The notes under the pieces were generated by a model. That model ran no database searches. It worked only from the letters and a program-made list of their open reading frames with translations, and was not told the origin of the DNA. The position numbers and the translations under genes are program-made. Below are positions 1-11,052 of a DNA stretch of 64,000 nucleotides, piece by piece (position 1 is the first letter of the stretch; each line of letters starts with the position of its first letter). The stretch is from Brachyhypopomus gauderio (Eukaryota; Chordata; Actinopteri; Gymnotiformes; Hypopomidae), in the NCBI RefSeq assembly GCF_052324685.1, contig NW_027506893.1, positions 1-64,000 of the forward strand, written 5' to 3'.

Positions 1-83
1 TGTTCACTACGTGTGTTTCTGCTTGTTAAAAGAGCTTAAAGCACCAGCGACTCACGATTTTGTGTACTTCACTACAATCCTGA

Positions 84-108
84 ATATCTATATCTATCTA
101 TCTATCTA

Positions 109-180
<72 letters not shown>
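84..180. repeat. (TATC)n/(TA)n microsatellite
   Basis: A run of TATC units passes into a long pure TA tract. Simple repeat; no other signal is seen in it. Confidence 0.95.
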
Positions 181-181
<1 letters not shown>

Positions 182-297
182 CTTTTAAACTATTAAACTA
201 AACTTTTGATACAAATATCACTGGAACTTTCATGCAAAGTGCACAAAACAGGTTTATCTGACCTGCCATGAATCTGGCCTGCCATCAGTCTGCACTT

Positions 298-1815
298 ACA
301 TATTGCCAGTTAAATTGGGCCAGGCTAAAATTGGGCCAGGCTAAAATCAGGTTTGTTGTACAGACAGGCAACTGTTATGTATGATTCATATGAGTTTTGC
401 CTGGCCCGACACCTTAGAGGCATACAGCAAGCCTCTGAAATTGACCTTCTGAATCATGTGACCTGGGCGCAACAATATACAATATGCCATATTGCCAGTT
501 AGATCTGAGGGCTAAAGTGATGTCGGGCCAGGCTAAAACCAGGTTTCTCTTACACAGAGTAACCTGTTATGTATGATGCATATGTTATTTGCCTGCGCGC
601 CTTAAAGGTATACAGGAAGCCTCTGAAATCAACCTGAACAAATTCATGTGCGCACCACTGCATGTGTCACGTTTCCAGTTAGATTTGAGAGCTAAAATGT
701 TACTGGGCCAGGCCAAAATAAGGTTTCTCGTACATAGAGTAACCTGTTATTTATAAAGCATTTGAGTTTTGCCTGACCCAAGACATTACAGGCATACAGC
801 AGGCCTCTGAACTTGGCCCTCTGACCCATTTCACCTGTGCGCACCACTCCATGTGTCATGTTTCCAGTTGGATTTGAGGCATAAAATTATGGTAGACCAG
901 GCCAAAACCAGGTTTCTCTTACATATAGTAAAGAGTTATGTATGATGCATATGTTATTTACCTGGCCCAATGCCTTACATGCATACAGCAAGCCTCTGAA
1001 ATCCACCTTATGAACCATTTCACCTGTGCGCTTAAATAGTCAATATGCCATGTTTCCAGTTAGATTTGAGGCATAAATGATTCTGGGCCAGGCTAAAAAC
1101 AGGTTATTCATACATATAGGAACTAGTTATGTATGATGCAATTGAGTTTTGCCTGGCCCAAGACATTACAGGCATACAGCGGGCCTCTGAACTTGGCCCT
1201 CTGATCCATTTCACCTGTACGCTTTACTCAATATGCCATGTTTCCAGTTAGATTTGAGGCATAAAATGATTCTGGGCCAGGCTAAAAACAGGTTCCTCAT
1301 ACATATAGGAACTAGTCATGTATGATGCAATTGGGTTTTGCCTGGGCCAAGACATTACAGGCATACAGCAGGCCTCTGAACTTGAACCTGTGAACCATTT
1401 CACCTGTGTGCTTAACTACTCAATATGTCATGTTTCCAGTTAGATTTGAGGGCTAAAATGCTAAAATTCTGGGCCAGGCCAAAAACAAGTTTCTCTTATG
1501 ATGCATGTGTTATTTGTCTGGCCCGACGCCTTATAGGCATACAGCACACCTCTGAAATTGCCCCTCTGAACCATTTCATTGCGCTCTCTGTGTGCTTAAC
1601 TACTCAATATGCTGTGTTTCCAGTTAGATTTGAGGTAAAAAATGATAAAATCTAGAGGCTAAAATCAGGTTCCTCTCTTAGGGAGTGACCTGTTCTTCAT
1701 GATGCATTTGTTATTTCTCTGGCCCACCATCAATAAGGCTTTCAATAATCCTCTGAAACTGCCCCTTTAAATGCGTTCACCTATGTGCCCACTGCTCAAT
1801 ATGCCATGTTGTGTG
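298..1815. repeat. ~189-bp degenerate satellite, 8 units
   Basis: Eight head-to-tail units recur with a spacing of 186-192 bp. The landmark TTCCAGTTAGATTTGAG recurs near 488, 676, 862, 1051, 1240, 1432 and 1618, with a divergent first unit from 298. Each unit also carries GGGCCAGGC, a GTATGATGCA block and a CAGGCATACAGC block. Units are several percent diverged, so the array is not very recent. No stable reading frame runs through it. Confidence 0.9.
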
Positions 1816-2557
1816 CTGGTATTTCTTCTTCCGATTATTTGTGTTCTAGAACAGCATTTCTGTGTTTTTAGTTTTCAAATCTAAGAATATGTTTCCTTAC
1901 GTTAGAAATGCTGATGAATTCAATCATCATGTACAAATTGCATACAATTGAAACGACTTGAAATAGAAACCATTTTACAAATGAAATGCTTTCATTATAT
2001 TTTTATTTTTTACATTCACAAAATCAGTATGGGAAACAATAACCTCTTAAATGTTTGCTCCTACGCTCGTTTAATGTAACGTTTAATCTATCGCTTTTAA
2101 ACAAAGTGCGCAGCAAACACGCATTGTGAACACACGCTTTTTGTAACCAACTTCAGCCGCCGAATACGGAGCTGCGAATAAGTAACCAAACGAATCTCAA
2201 ACTGCGAATAAGTAACCAACTTCAGCCTCGTACTTAGTTTTGTGGTAAATTGTGAGAAGGTTTTTTGGTTTTGTGTGGAGATAGCCTCGGTGATGTGAGC
2301 GTATTATGTCGAGCGAACAGAAAAATGGGTCGCGCGACTGATACTTCGTTCGCGCGGTGCACAGCGGACACATTTCCCAATACCGCGCGCACGCTGGAGC
2401 ACTGCAACGCTGCAGGCTCGAGGCTGAAAACACACCCAGACACAAGCAGGCAAACCGTGACATATAAGACCAAGGACATGGGCGGAGTAGTCTAAAACCT
2501 ACGGAGCCCTGGAGGGGTTACTAGGGAGAAAGCTACAGATGCCCGGAGAAAGCAAAA
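1816..2557. other. Intergenic or intronic, nothing recognised
   Basis: AT-rich to 2100, then a mixed stretch. A short duplicated phrase (GAATAAGTAACCAA) occurs near 2177 and 2207. Short reading frames on both strands overlap one another and show no protein family that I recognise. Confidence 0.5.
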
Positions 2558-2652
2558 TCTGTACACACGTTTTATAAATCCGTGCGTACGGTTTATAAAT
2601 CCGTGCGTACGGTTTAGTAATCCGTACGTACGGTTTAGTAATCCGTAGGAGT
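2558..2652. repeat. ~21-bp short tandem repeat
   Basis: About four to five units built around ATCCGTGCGTACGGTTTA, with small changes between units (TATAAATC or TAGTAATC). The ACGTACGG core is nearly palindromic. Confidence 0.85.
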
Positions 2653-2929
2653 GAGATGTTTGGAGTGTTTTTATTATCCGTAGTGAACAATCAAAGAACA
2701 AACAAACAGAAATGTAAACAGTGCTGGCAGTTGATCTCCCGGTGTTGTGATGCTGCAGAGAACCAAATCTAGTAGATAACGGGCAGTAAAGTGAGAGTGT
2801 CATCTCGCACTCAGTAGTGAGGAACTATGAGCAGCACAGGACGGGTGTTCCTGTGGACTTAAGGGAGGAAACATGGAGACAAACTAGGTACAGGTAATCA
2901 ATGATCAGGAGATTGGGAGAGAGGAAGGT

Positions 2930-2953
2930 GTGTGTGTGTGTGAGTGCGCGCGC

Positions 2954-3022
<69 letters not shown>

Positions 3023-3027
3023 TGTGT

Positions 3028-3095
<68 letters not shown>
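2930..3095. repeat. (TG)n microsatellite
   Basis: About 165 bp of alternating TG with a CGCGCG patch and two GAG interruptions. Reading frames here are Cys-Val or His-Thr dipeptide artefacts. Tracts of this kind can form Z-DNA. Confidence 0.95.
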
Positions 3096-3097
<2 letters not shown>

Positions 3098-3345
3098 TGT
3101 CTGGCGTACCAAGAGAACAGCTACTGGATGTGATCACAATGTGAGTGTGACAGTGATGATTGTATGAGAACTGATTGATCAAACTAATTAAAGTTTATTT
3201 AGAGTTACACAGTAATCACAGGTCTGTCACATGTTTACTTCACTGAATGGTTTAGTGGGTGGAAGAATTGATCTATTTCCAGGTGAGAAGGCGTTTAGGG
3301 CAGGTAGTTTATTCAGGCATATTTTATTGACTTTCCTATGAAAAA

Positions 3346-4152
3346 GTCAGTCACTACAGTGAGGTAGGTTGGCTGTGTCAGTCACTACAGTGAGGTAGGT
3401 TGGCTGTGTCAGTCACTACAGTGAGGTAGGTTGGCTGTGTCAGTCACTACAGTGAGGTAGGTTGGCTGTGTCAGTCACTACAGTGAGGTAGGTTGGCTGT
3501 GTCGGTCACTACAGTGAGGTATGTTGGCTGTGTCGTTCACTACAGTTAGGTAGGTTTGCTGTGTCGTTCACTACAGTGAGGGAGGTTGGCTGTGTCAGTC
3601 ACTACAGTGAGGTAGGTTTGCTGTGTCAGTCACTACAGTGAGGTAGGTTTGCTGTGTCAGTCACTACAGTGAGGTAGGTTGGCTGTGTCAGTCACTACAG
3701 TGAGGTAGGTTGGCTGTGTCAGTCACTACAGTGAGGTAGGTTTGCTGTGTCAGTCACTACAGTGAGGTAGGTTGTCTGTGTCAGTCACTACAATGAGGTA
3801 GGTTGGCTGTGTCGGTCACTACTAGAGGTGAACATTCCAGGTTCAGAAAGTAAATATCCTCATCAAGATTTAGCGCAGGCTTCCTGGATTGTGTTGATTC
3901 CACTCATTTTACTTGGCTTGCACTAATTAGAAAATCCAGCAAGAAAATCCTAGGAAGTAGGATTTCTGAATCTTTCTGAACCTGGAATGTCCACCTCTGG
4001 TCACTACAGTGAGGGAGATTGGCTGTGTCAGTCACTACAGTGAGGGAGATTAGCTGTGTCAGTCACTACAGTGAGGGAGATTGGCTGTGTCAGTCACTAC
4101 AGTGAGGTAGGTTGGCTGTGTCAGTCACTACAGTGAGGTAGGTTGTCTGTGG
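3346..4152. repeat. 31-bp minisatellite, about 20 units, split by a MITE
   Basis: Unit: GTCAGTCACTACAGTGAGG followed by TAGGTTGGCTGT. About 15 units precede and about 5 follow a 177-bp insertion (3822-3998). Units differ by single bases (GGTTTGCT, GTCGTTCA, GGGAGATT). The array lies in the intron upstream of the first LRR exon. Confidence 0.95.
3814..4006. mobile_element. 177-bp foldback MITE with 8-bp target duplication (hAT-like)
   Basis: The element at 3822-3998 has inverted ends of about 27 bp, with AGAGGTGAACATTCCAGG on the left matching CCTGGAATGTCCACCTCT on the right. It is flanked by GGTCACTA at 3814-3821 and 3999-4006, a phrase occurring once per unit in the host minisatellite. The 8-bp duplication fits the hAT superfamily. 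There is no coding capacity. Confidence 0.85.
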
Positions 4153-4453
4153 CTGTATTTGGGCTAGTTGTCACACACTGGAGTAAAAGAATGATGCACC
4201 TTTTGTAAACTTTGGATATGTCAGTCCATTAATTTTCTACAGTCATTCTCCATAAGCAGTGAACAAACTGCTGACTAAAACACATTGTATTTGCCTTGTT
4301 AAAGGTGGCACTGTTTCTAATAAAGAACTGTTACTGGAGCAGAACTTTTAAAGGCCTGAATATTTTCATCATCTGCAGGATCGCTCTTTCTGTGTGATTT
4401 CAGATCGTCTGTTCGAACTGAACTGAACTATTTTATTTACTCCTCCTTTGCAG

Positions 4454-4627
4454 ACTGGCTGGCTGTCATCTCACTATGGAGTCTTGCAAATCTCTCGCAC
4501 CTGCTCTACAAACAGAAAACTCCTCCCTGAAAAATCTGGACCTTAATAAAAACAACCTACAGGATTCAGGAGTGGAGCAGCTCTCTGATGGACTGAAGAG
4601 TTCACACTGTAAACTGGAGACACTCAG
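4454..4627 (+). CDS. NLR LRR exon (1st in window)
   Basis: The acceptor (TTTGCAG) and donor (CAGGTGAG) bound a 174-nt exon coding for 58 residues, i.e. two ribonuclease-inhibitor-type leucine-rich repeats. The peptide has LKNLDLNKNNLQDSGVEQL and ends SSHCKLETLR, typical of fish NLRC3-like proteins. The first base completes an Arg codon (phase 2) and the exon ends with two bases of the next Arg codon, so it can join the exon at 16795 or any sister LRR exon. LRRs of this family are thought to contribute to ligand sensing; no ligand can be inferred here. Confidence 0.88.
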
Positions 4628-5089
4628 GTGAGATTTCTGAGAATTCATTCTGGATTGGACATGTTAATCTGTGAAGGCACTGTAGTGTAATTTTATAAAG
4701 GTCACCATGTCTTCTTCTTTACATATTTACAGTCATTAACAATTTTAGTGATCTTGGCTGGTTTCATAAATAGCTGTTTTCAATTTCCCTAGTTAGCCAA
4801 AAATTTTAGTGTAGGAGTCACTCATCTTCAGATGGTGTTATTGTAGGTCAGCAGACATTTTCAGGTGGTAGAGAGAGAGAGAGATAGACATTTGTGTCCA
4901 TGGGGAGCAGAGCCACAATGATAACCAAACCCAACACGAGCCCCTCCCCAAACTTACAGTATATTCAAAACACAGTGTGATGTCCTGCTGTCTGACTAGA
5001 CAAATCCAAGAGAAAACACTCCAAGACAGAAAATTACCCTCACCCCCATCTGGCAGGACACGCAAACCTGGTTACATCTAAGTCAAAAG
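4628..5089 (+). other. NLR intron segment, no feature seen
   Basis: Ordinary AT-rich intron sequence after the GT donor, with a short GA run near 4872-4885. Open frames on the - strand here have no recognisable domain. Confidence 0.6.
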
Positions 5090-5340
5090 TCAAATTTATT
5101 TATATAGCGCTTTTTACAACACATCTTGTCACAAATCAGCTTTACAATCGTACTGATCCAGATCCTTAATGAGCAACCCAGAGGCAACAGTGGCAAGGAA
5201 AAACTCCCTAGATGGTGGGGATTAGGAAGAAACCTCGGGAGGACCAAGACTCACAAGGGAACCCATCCTCCATTGGGCGGCCTGTTAGCACAAGTACATA
5301 TTTGTGAGCAAAAGGTGGTTCTACAGTTATAATTAAGGTT
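5090..5340 (-). mobile_element. L2-like LINE 3' tail fragment
   Basis: This stretch carries TTTATTTATATAGCGCTTTT, then CAGCTTTACAA, GAGCAACCCAGAGGCAACAG, GGCAAGGAAAAACTCCC and GGAAGAAACC. The same ordered blocks occur at 34530-34720, where they are the 3' end of a - strand L2-like LINE with recognisable reverse transcriptase. This copy is therefore a severely 5'-truncated LINE tail (or a SINE sharing that tail) on the - strand. Confidence 0.8.
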
Positions 5341-6060
5341 CTTGTTCCCCGGCCAAGTAGTCACGGTCCCTTCAGTGCAGATGGTGAGCCTCAGGTAGGA
5401 ACTTGCATCAGCATCTCAAAACACTGCTCTACACAAATGACCTGGGGGAGTTGTACTAGGACAGAGTCAACTCTGTAAACAGAGGGTACAAATCTGTGTT
5501 CTATTACCACACTTGGGTGCAGTCTATCTATTATATCTTATCAAGCTACAGTTCTGGAGTGTTTGTAGTTTCACTGTAACTGTGGTGTTGTAGCATCAGG
5601 GTTTGTGTGTTGGGACACTAGTGTAGGACACCAGAATGATCAGAAACACCATAAAAGTGTAACATAGTGAAGATACTGTTTCTAATACTACTGGTAAACT
5701 AAACCTGGGAGCAAAAGAAATAACCTTGTTTGCTGTTGTATATTTATGAAGTATTTAATAAAATAATGTAAAAGTAATAAACACTCCTAAAATAATTAAA
5801 AAAACAGTGGCTGTAATTGTACCCAATCAAATATGATGTTGGATGGGGTCATGACGAGAGATGTATTGATGTAATTTATGTGGCTGTTTAGATTTACTGA
5901 TGTGATGCGAACTGTAGGAGATCATGAAAATGTGTATTTTGTACAAAGTCTGTCTAATTTAGCTAGCTGATTGTATTTGTCATATTTGTCTCAGTTTCTT
6001 GTCCATGTAACCCCAGGTTAACTAGTCTTGTGAATATAAGACACAGATGTATTTTCACTG
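5341..6060. other. NLR intron, no feature seen
   Basis: AT-rich intron sequence without long repeats or coding signal. Confidence 0.5.
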
Positions 6061-6532
6061 TAAGGGCGTACTCACACTAGGCTCTGTGATCCGGGCAGAT
6101 CAGTTAACCGTGCTCGGGCCCGCTTGAAGAGGTGGGCCAGGGCACGATTCATGTGGACTCGGGCACGGTTCGCTTCTAGTGTGAGCGCTATCCGTGCCCG
6201 GGCCCGCTTGGTGCCTCGTCTGATTGGTTCATTTCGCTGGAACTCAAACATGACGTCAGTGACGCACCGCTCACGTTAAGCAGTCATAGCGGCAAAGCGA
6301 TTAGCAGACAATCGTTGTGTTAAATTATCGATAAATCTGTGCTTGCACCGTGTTTCTGCACTCCCAAAACAACTCCAAAAATACAATAAAAAGAGAATCG
6401 TGAACTCCATTGTGTTGTGCGAGCCGGGTTGATGAAGCCAGTGTGAGTGCAGGCCAGAGGGGGAGTGGGGAGGGGGGATAACTGGGCCCCAGCACGGAAC
6501 CAGCAAACCGTGCCTAGTGTGAGTACACCTTA
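6061..6532. mobile_element. GC-rich MITE with ~20-bp terminal inverted repeats
   Basis: The left end GTACTCACACTAGGC pairs with the right end GCCTAGTGTGAGTAC near 6512-6526. The interior repeats CGTGCCCGGGCC-like and TCTAGTGTGAG phrases in both orientations, making a compound foldback of about 470 bp. I could not find an exact target duplication, so the superfamily is undetermined. No coding capacity. Confidence 0.7.
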
Positions 6533-7085
6533 AGAGTTTACTGTCTCTATTTACTTCAGAGACTCAGATATTAGCATTAGCATCACAGTCAGAAAACCAG
6601 CCGTGTTAGTTCTGGGGATGTTGTTTAAACCTCTTTAATAGTGGAGACTTCTAAGATGGAGAATGGAGAAAGAGTCTATTACGTTATTAATTATTATGAT
6701 TAACTGTACTAGTTAGTAGTTTTATTGACAACCTTGATCGAGGGATGGCGAGCTGACCAATAGCGCCCTGATATCACGAGGGATGACGACATCCCACCTC
6801 GCGAGTGCTGGTTCACCGCTCGGTAGCTGCACCGATCTACCGGGGATGCGGGATGATTCCCTGAGTGAACCGGCGTTCACCACCCACGACAGGACGAGGA
6901 GAGACAACAAGTTCAGTTGTGTCAGATATTTAACAGGTTCAGATTAATGAGTATAAGGACAGAGGACTCCACCAGACCCACAGTGTTTGATTATTAGAGG
7001 AGGTGGAGGTGAGGTGATCGTTCTGATCATTAGTGTGGAATAAGGGGAAAAATGTGTTATGACATACAAATAATATGTGAGATGA
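6533..7085. other. Intron, includes an unexplained GC-rich patch (6725-6905)
   Basis: Between AT-rich flanks lies about 180 bp of GC-rich, non-repetitive sequence. It has no inverted ends and no protein similarity that I recognise on either strand, and could be an old retroelement fragment. Confidence 0.4.
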
Positions 7086-7538
7086 TTAAAACACTAGAAC
7101 TACCAAGCCCCCTGCTTTTGACAGAAATACCTTTCACTCCCAACTCATGTCAAACGACAGGAGTTGGTAGGTGTGATAAGCCCTTCTTACCTCCATTGTT
7201 ATGTAAAAGAGGCATGTGTCAGCTGTGGGTGGTTGCTGTTGACACACCTTTCAATACACACCTTTGGCTGCCTCATGAGACTGCAAGCTCTCTTGCAAGA
7301 AGTCTGCTCATCTCAGGACCATATGTTTAAGATTTGATTAGTGAAAGGTTGAAATAATGTGAAATTGACACAAACATAATATTTGAATTATAGTGGCATA
7401 TAAGTGGCATATTGATTATTCAAAATGGCACTGATTTTTTTTACCTTATTTTCAGTAATTTTTATTTTTGAAAAACTAAATATTTTTACATAAATTTATA
7501 CAAAAAAACCCAGCTACTTGTAAGAATAATAATCTTGA

Positions 7539-7876
7539 TGTCACGTTGAAGACCCCGGCCCCTCCCTTTTGGGCGTGTGTCAATGTTGTCCACGTGCTTT
7601 GTCTGCGTCTGTGGAATTCCGTGGTGATGAATTGTCGTGTGATAATGTGTATCACCTGTGAATAGTCTCGTAATCACGTGGGGCTAATGTGGTTTGTCTA
7701 TTTAATGTGCGCTCGCGCAGTGTCCTGTGCTCGTCGTTGTCTAAGTCTACATGTTGTGTGTGTGCTTCTTCGGTGTTGCTCGTGCGCTATTGCGCAATAT
7801 TTGTGTAATTAAAAGTGACGTCAGTCAAATTGCAAGGATTCCGTGTCTCATCCTTCGCCATGACCCCAGCGTCACA
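7539..7876 (+). repeat. 5' LTR of nested LTR element
   Basis: Starts TGTCACGTTGAAG and ends CCCAGCGTCACA. A TATA-like TATTTAA lies near 7700. Homologous along its length to 9600-9938. Confidence 0.85.
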
Positions 7877-7906
7877 GAACGACGAGCCGTCAGAGACACC
7901 CTAACA

Positions 7907-9457
7907 ATGCCAGGCTACAAGGGGAAGCAGAAGAAGGGCAAGAAGCCCAGTAAGTGGCATCACCGCTCTTCGTCTCCTCCCCCACGCCACGAAGCTCCGC
8001 CGACTCGGACGCAGCTCATGGAGGACCCGGAGTGCTCCTACCTGCTCTGCGCGGCTCGGGAGACCACTATTCCCGAGCTGAAGGAGGAGTACCACCGGAC
8101 GGCGGTCAGAGTGTGGCGAGAGCGGCACCCCGCACCTTCCCGGGAAGGCTCGCCCATAAGAGTGAGCGTCCCGGAGTTCTACCAGGCATCGCCACCAGGG
8201 GGCGAGCTTGGAGCGGAGGAGAACCCACCGACGCAGGAACAGCTGGAGCAGGATCCCGTCTGCGCGTTCCAGCTGGCCGCGGCTCGGAGGACGCAGGACT
8301 CCAAGTTGGCGAAGGAGCTCCGCGAAGGGGTGGTGCGGATTTGGCGTGAGCGCCAGCAACGCCCCCCTCCAGCACGCGCCCTTTCGCCTCTGAGGGTGGA
8401 CTCCTACGTCTTCGGTGCTACGAAGTCCACCCCAGAGAGCGAATTCGGGGAGGGGGACTCCGAGGAGGAGTCAGAGGAGGAGGAGGATTAACCTCCATCC
8501 ATCTACTCCGCTCCCACCGCGGACTATGTTGGGGAGGGGGAGGAGGAAGAGGAGTACCCTTCCTCTGTCTACACCGACACCACCGTAGACTACGGCGAAG
8601 AGGAGGAGGAGTCAGAGGAGGAGGACTACCTCCCTCCGCCTGTGGGTCTCTCTCCCAAGGTCCAGGAGGGTGAGGAAGAGCGGGACCATTACCCTCCTTC
8701 GGAGGACGATAGGTCCACGGTGGAGTACGGCGCCGAGGACTATTCTCCGTCCGTGGGATCGGGGATATCAGAGAGTGACTCCTACACGGAGGACGAGGAG
8801 GAGAGCCTTCCCTCCTCTGTGGGAACCGTTAAAGGGAGGAGGAGTCCTGGGGAGACCGCATCCTCCGGACCTTCCGGGGCCAGCCTCATGGACTATTCCC
8901 GGGGTGAGAGTCCGGCTGAGTCTATGGAGGGGGTTCTGGAGGGCGAGGAGGAGCTGATGGACTACGAGGAGGAGCTCCCTCGCACTGCGCCTGGTACGTC
9001 CGCCAGTCACGCTGCACCTGGCACGTCCTACAGCCACGCTGCGCCTGGCACGTCCGCCCGCCGCGCTGCACTGTGCACGTCTGCCCGCCGCGCTGCACTG
9101 GGCACGTCTGCCCGCCGCGCTGCACCGGGCACGTCCGCCCGCCGCGCTGCACCGGGCACGTACGCCAGCCACGCTGCACCCGGTGGAGGGTTCGCAGCGA
9201 AGGCAGGAGGGGGATTGCCCAACGCAGCGCCAGCAGCTCCGGACCTCTCTCCCCTACTCGCTCTCCTTCTGGCGCAAAGCCTGGCACCTATGTCATGTGT
9301 GTGTGTTCCAGTGTTTGTCAGTCTTCCCCTTTGTGTACCTAACCCGTTTTTCCCTCTTGTGCCACTATGTGTAAGCGTGCCTGTGTGTGTGTTTGTGAAT
9401 GTTCCGTTCAGTGTGTCTAACGTCTTTTCCCCCGTCTTCCCAGGGAGGGTGTGCTAG
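7907..9457 (+). CDS. Unrecognised repeat-rich ORF of the LTR element, broken by one TAA
   Basis: An ATG at 7907, 30 nt after the 5' LTR, opens a frame that runs to 9457 (about 516 codons) except for one in-frame TAA at 8489-8491. The N-terminus is basic (KGKQKKGKKPSK). Residues of roughly 35-95 and 105-165 form two related blocks, each with a (T/E)QL..DP.C...L..AAR core and ending VR(V/I)WRER, an internal duplication of a domain I do not recognise. A long acidic stretch rich in Glu and Ser follows, then about eight copies of an APGTSARRA-like motif, and a Val/Pro/Cys-rich C-terminus. The position fits a Gag-like or accessory product, but no zinc knuckle is seen. The frame also stays open upstream into the LTR (ATG at 7751). 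Function unknown. Confidence 0.55.
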
Positions 9458-9599
9458 GCGACTTGTAACGGACGCTTCGCCAAGGGCAGTCACCTCCCAG
9501 ACGCAGGACTGAGCGCGTCGGATCCGCCCATTGTCGTGGGTTCGGGGCACTCGGTCCTGTTGGCACCCCAGGACGGGTAGTGCCCTTGGAGGGGGCGTC

Positions 9600-9938
9600 T
9601 ATCACGTTGAGGACCCCGGCCCCTCCCTTTTGGGCGTGTGTATACGTGGTCCACGTGCTTTGTCTGCGTCTGTGGAATTCCGTGGTGATGGCTATGTCGT
9701 GTGATAATGTGTATCACCTGTGAATAGTCTCGTAATCACGTGGGGCTAATGTGGTTTGTCTATTTAATGTGTGCTCGCGCAGTGTCCTGTGCTCGTCGTT
9801 GTCTAAGTCTACACGTTGTGTGTGTGCTTCTTCGGTGTTGCTCGTGCGCTATTGCGCAATATTTGTGTAATTAAAAGTGATGTCAGTCAAATTGCAAGGA
9901 TTCTATGTCTCATCCTTCGCCACAACCCCAGCGTCACA
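9600..9938 (+). repeat. 3' LTR of nested LTR element
   Basis: Pairs with 7539-7876. Its first base pair is TA rather than TG, it ends GCGTCACA, and it is followed by the target duplication CTTGA. Confidence 0.85.
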
Positions 9939-10518
9939 CTTGAGCAATTTTAACTTATCAAGATGGTACTTTTTACAGTGTGTCTTTTCCAAAAACACAA
10001 CAGCCATAACCGGCCAACAAAAATAGGACATTTAACACTAGAAGCGCCAAAGCTCCGGTCATTTGACCGCTGTGACGTCTACTAGAAGCGCCGCCTCTGG
10101 TCGACCTAATTATACCTAGAAGCGCCGAGCACCGGTCACTTGACCGCAGTAGCACAAAAAATAATAATATCTTTGCACTGGATCCAATTTCAGAACCCTC
10201 CTTTCATGACTTTTCCCAGAATTGTCCTTTTAATAAACTAGTATTTTTACATTGTTAAAAGAAACCCTGCACATGCTAGTTTCAATCGATTTCGCTCGTA
10301 TCTCTGTAATATTGTCGTCGTCGCCTACACTTCAAGACTGTGATTCTCTTTTCTGCCAGCGGGTGTCGCAAAGATTCGTATGTCATTTAATATTTAGTAT
10401 AAATAAAGATCAATAGTTTTCAAAACTAAATTATTCAAAGTTCAAACTGATTATTGTGTAAAGACAAAACGGAATTCGTCCGTTGAACGAAAGTGAAAGT
10501 GTTTCACTTTCCAAAGTC

Positions 10519-10990
10519 TTAACCCTTATATGGTCCAAGGGTCTGTGGGACCCATTTTTAAAAAATCAGCTTAAAAAAATTCTACAATTTTTTTTTTTCA
10601 AACTGAGATTCATTGGTCCTTGGCTCATTTTCTGTGAGCAACATAAATCAGAAAATATTTTCAATGACCACCCCCCCGTACCCCCCCCTTCACATTTGTA
10701 TTACATACAGGGTCCAGGGTCCACTGGGCCCTGGGCTAGTCAAAGTGGGCAATCAACATTGGGTTGGGTAGTTGATAGTCGTCTGTATGACTTTAAAGGA
10801 TATACAAACAAAGGACAGAGGAGTTTGGCATGCAAAGGTGAGCAACCATCAACACTTTTGATGGTTGTCACATCAGGGGTTGATTGCATATTGTCAGACA
10901 GCAGACGAAGAATCTCTATAGAGACAAAGGGGTGAGATCTGAAAGAAGCATCTTTTCTCTCAGCCCTCATTATCCCTCCCTCCTCTCTGG

Positions 10991-11052
<62 letters not shown>

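Larger units (their letters stand above)
7534..9943 (+). mobile_element. Non-autonomous LTR retrotransposon (5-bp TSD CTTGA)
   Basis: Two direct repeats of about 338 bp (7539-7876 and 9600-9938) begin TG/TA and end CA. They enclose a 1.7-kb interior and are flanked by CTTGA at 7534-7538 and 9939-9943. A purine-rich tract (GGAGGGGGCG) sits just before the 3' LTR, fixing + orientation. The LTRs start TGTCACG, like other Gypsy-style fish LTRs in this window. The interior has no protease, reverse transcriptase, RNase H or integrase; it holds one long interrupted frame. By eye the LTRs differ at roughly a dozen or more sites, so this is older than the element at 60645. It must rely on proteins in trans. 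Confidence 0.85.

Noticed and set aside
2825..3182. Reading frames of His-Thr or Cys-Val repeats over the TG tract
   Set aside because: They are translations of a (TG)n microsatellite, with no start context, domain or splice signal.
3346..4152. CRISPR-like direct repeats
   Set aside because: Units are head-to-tail 31-bp copies with no unique spacers, in eukaryotic DNA; this is a minisatellite. The same applies to the arrays at 17482, 40811, 45950, 46925 and 51904.
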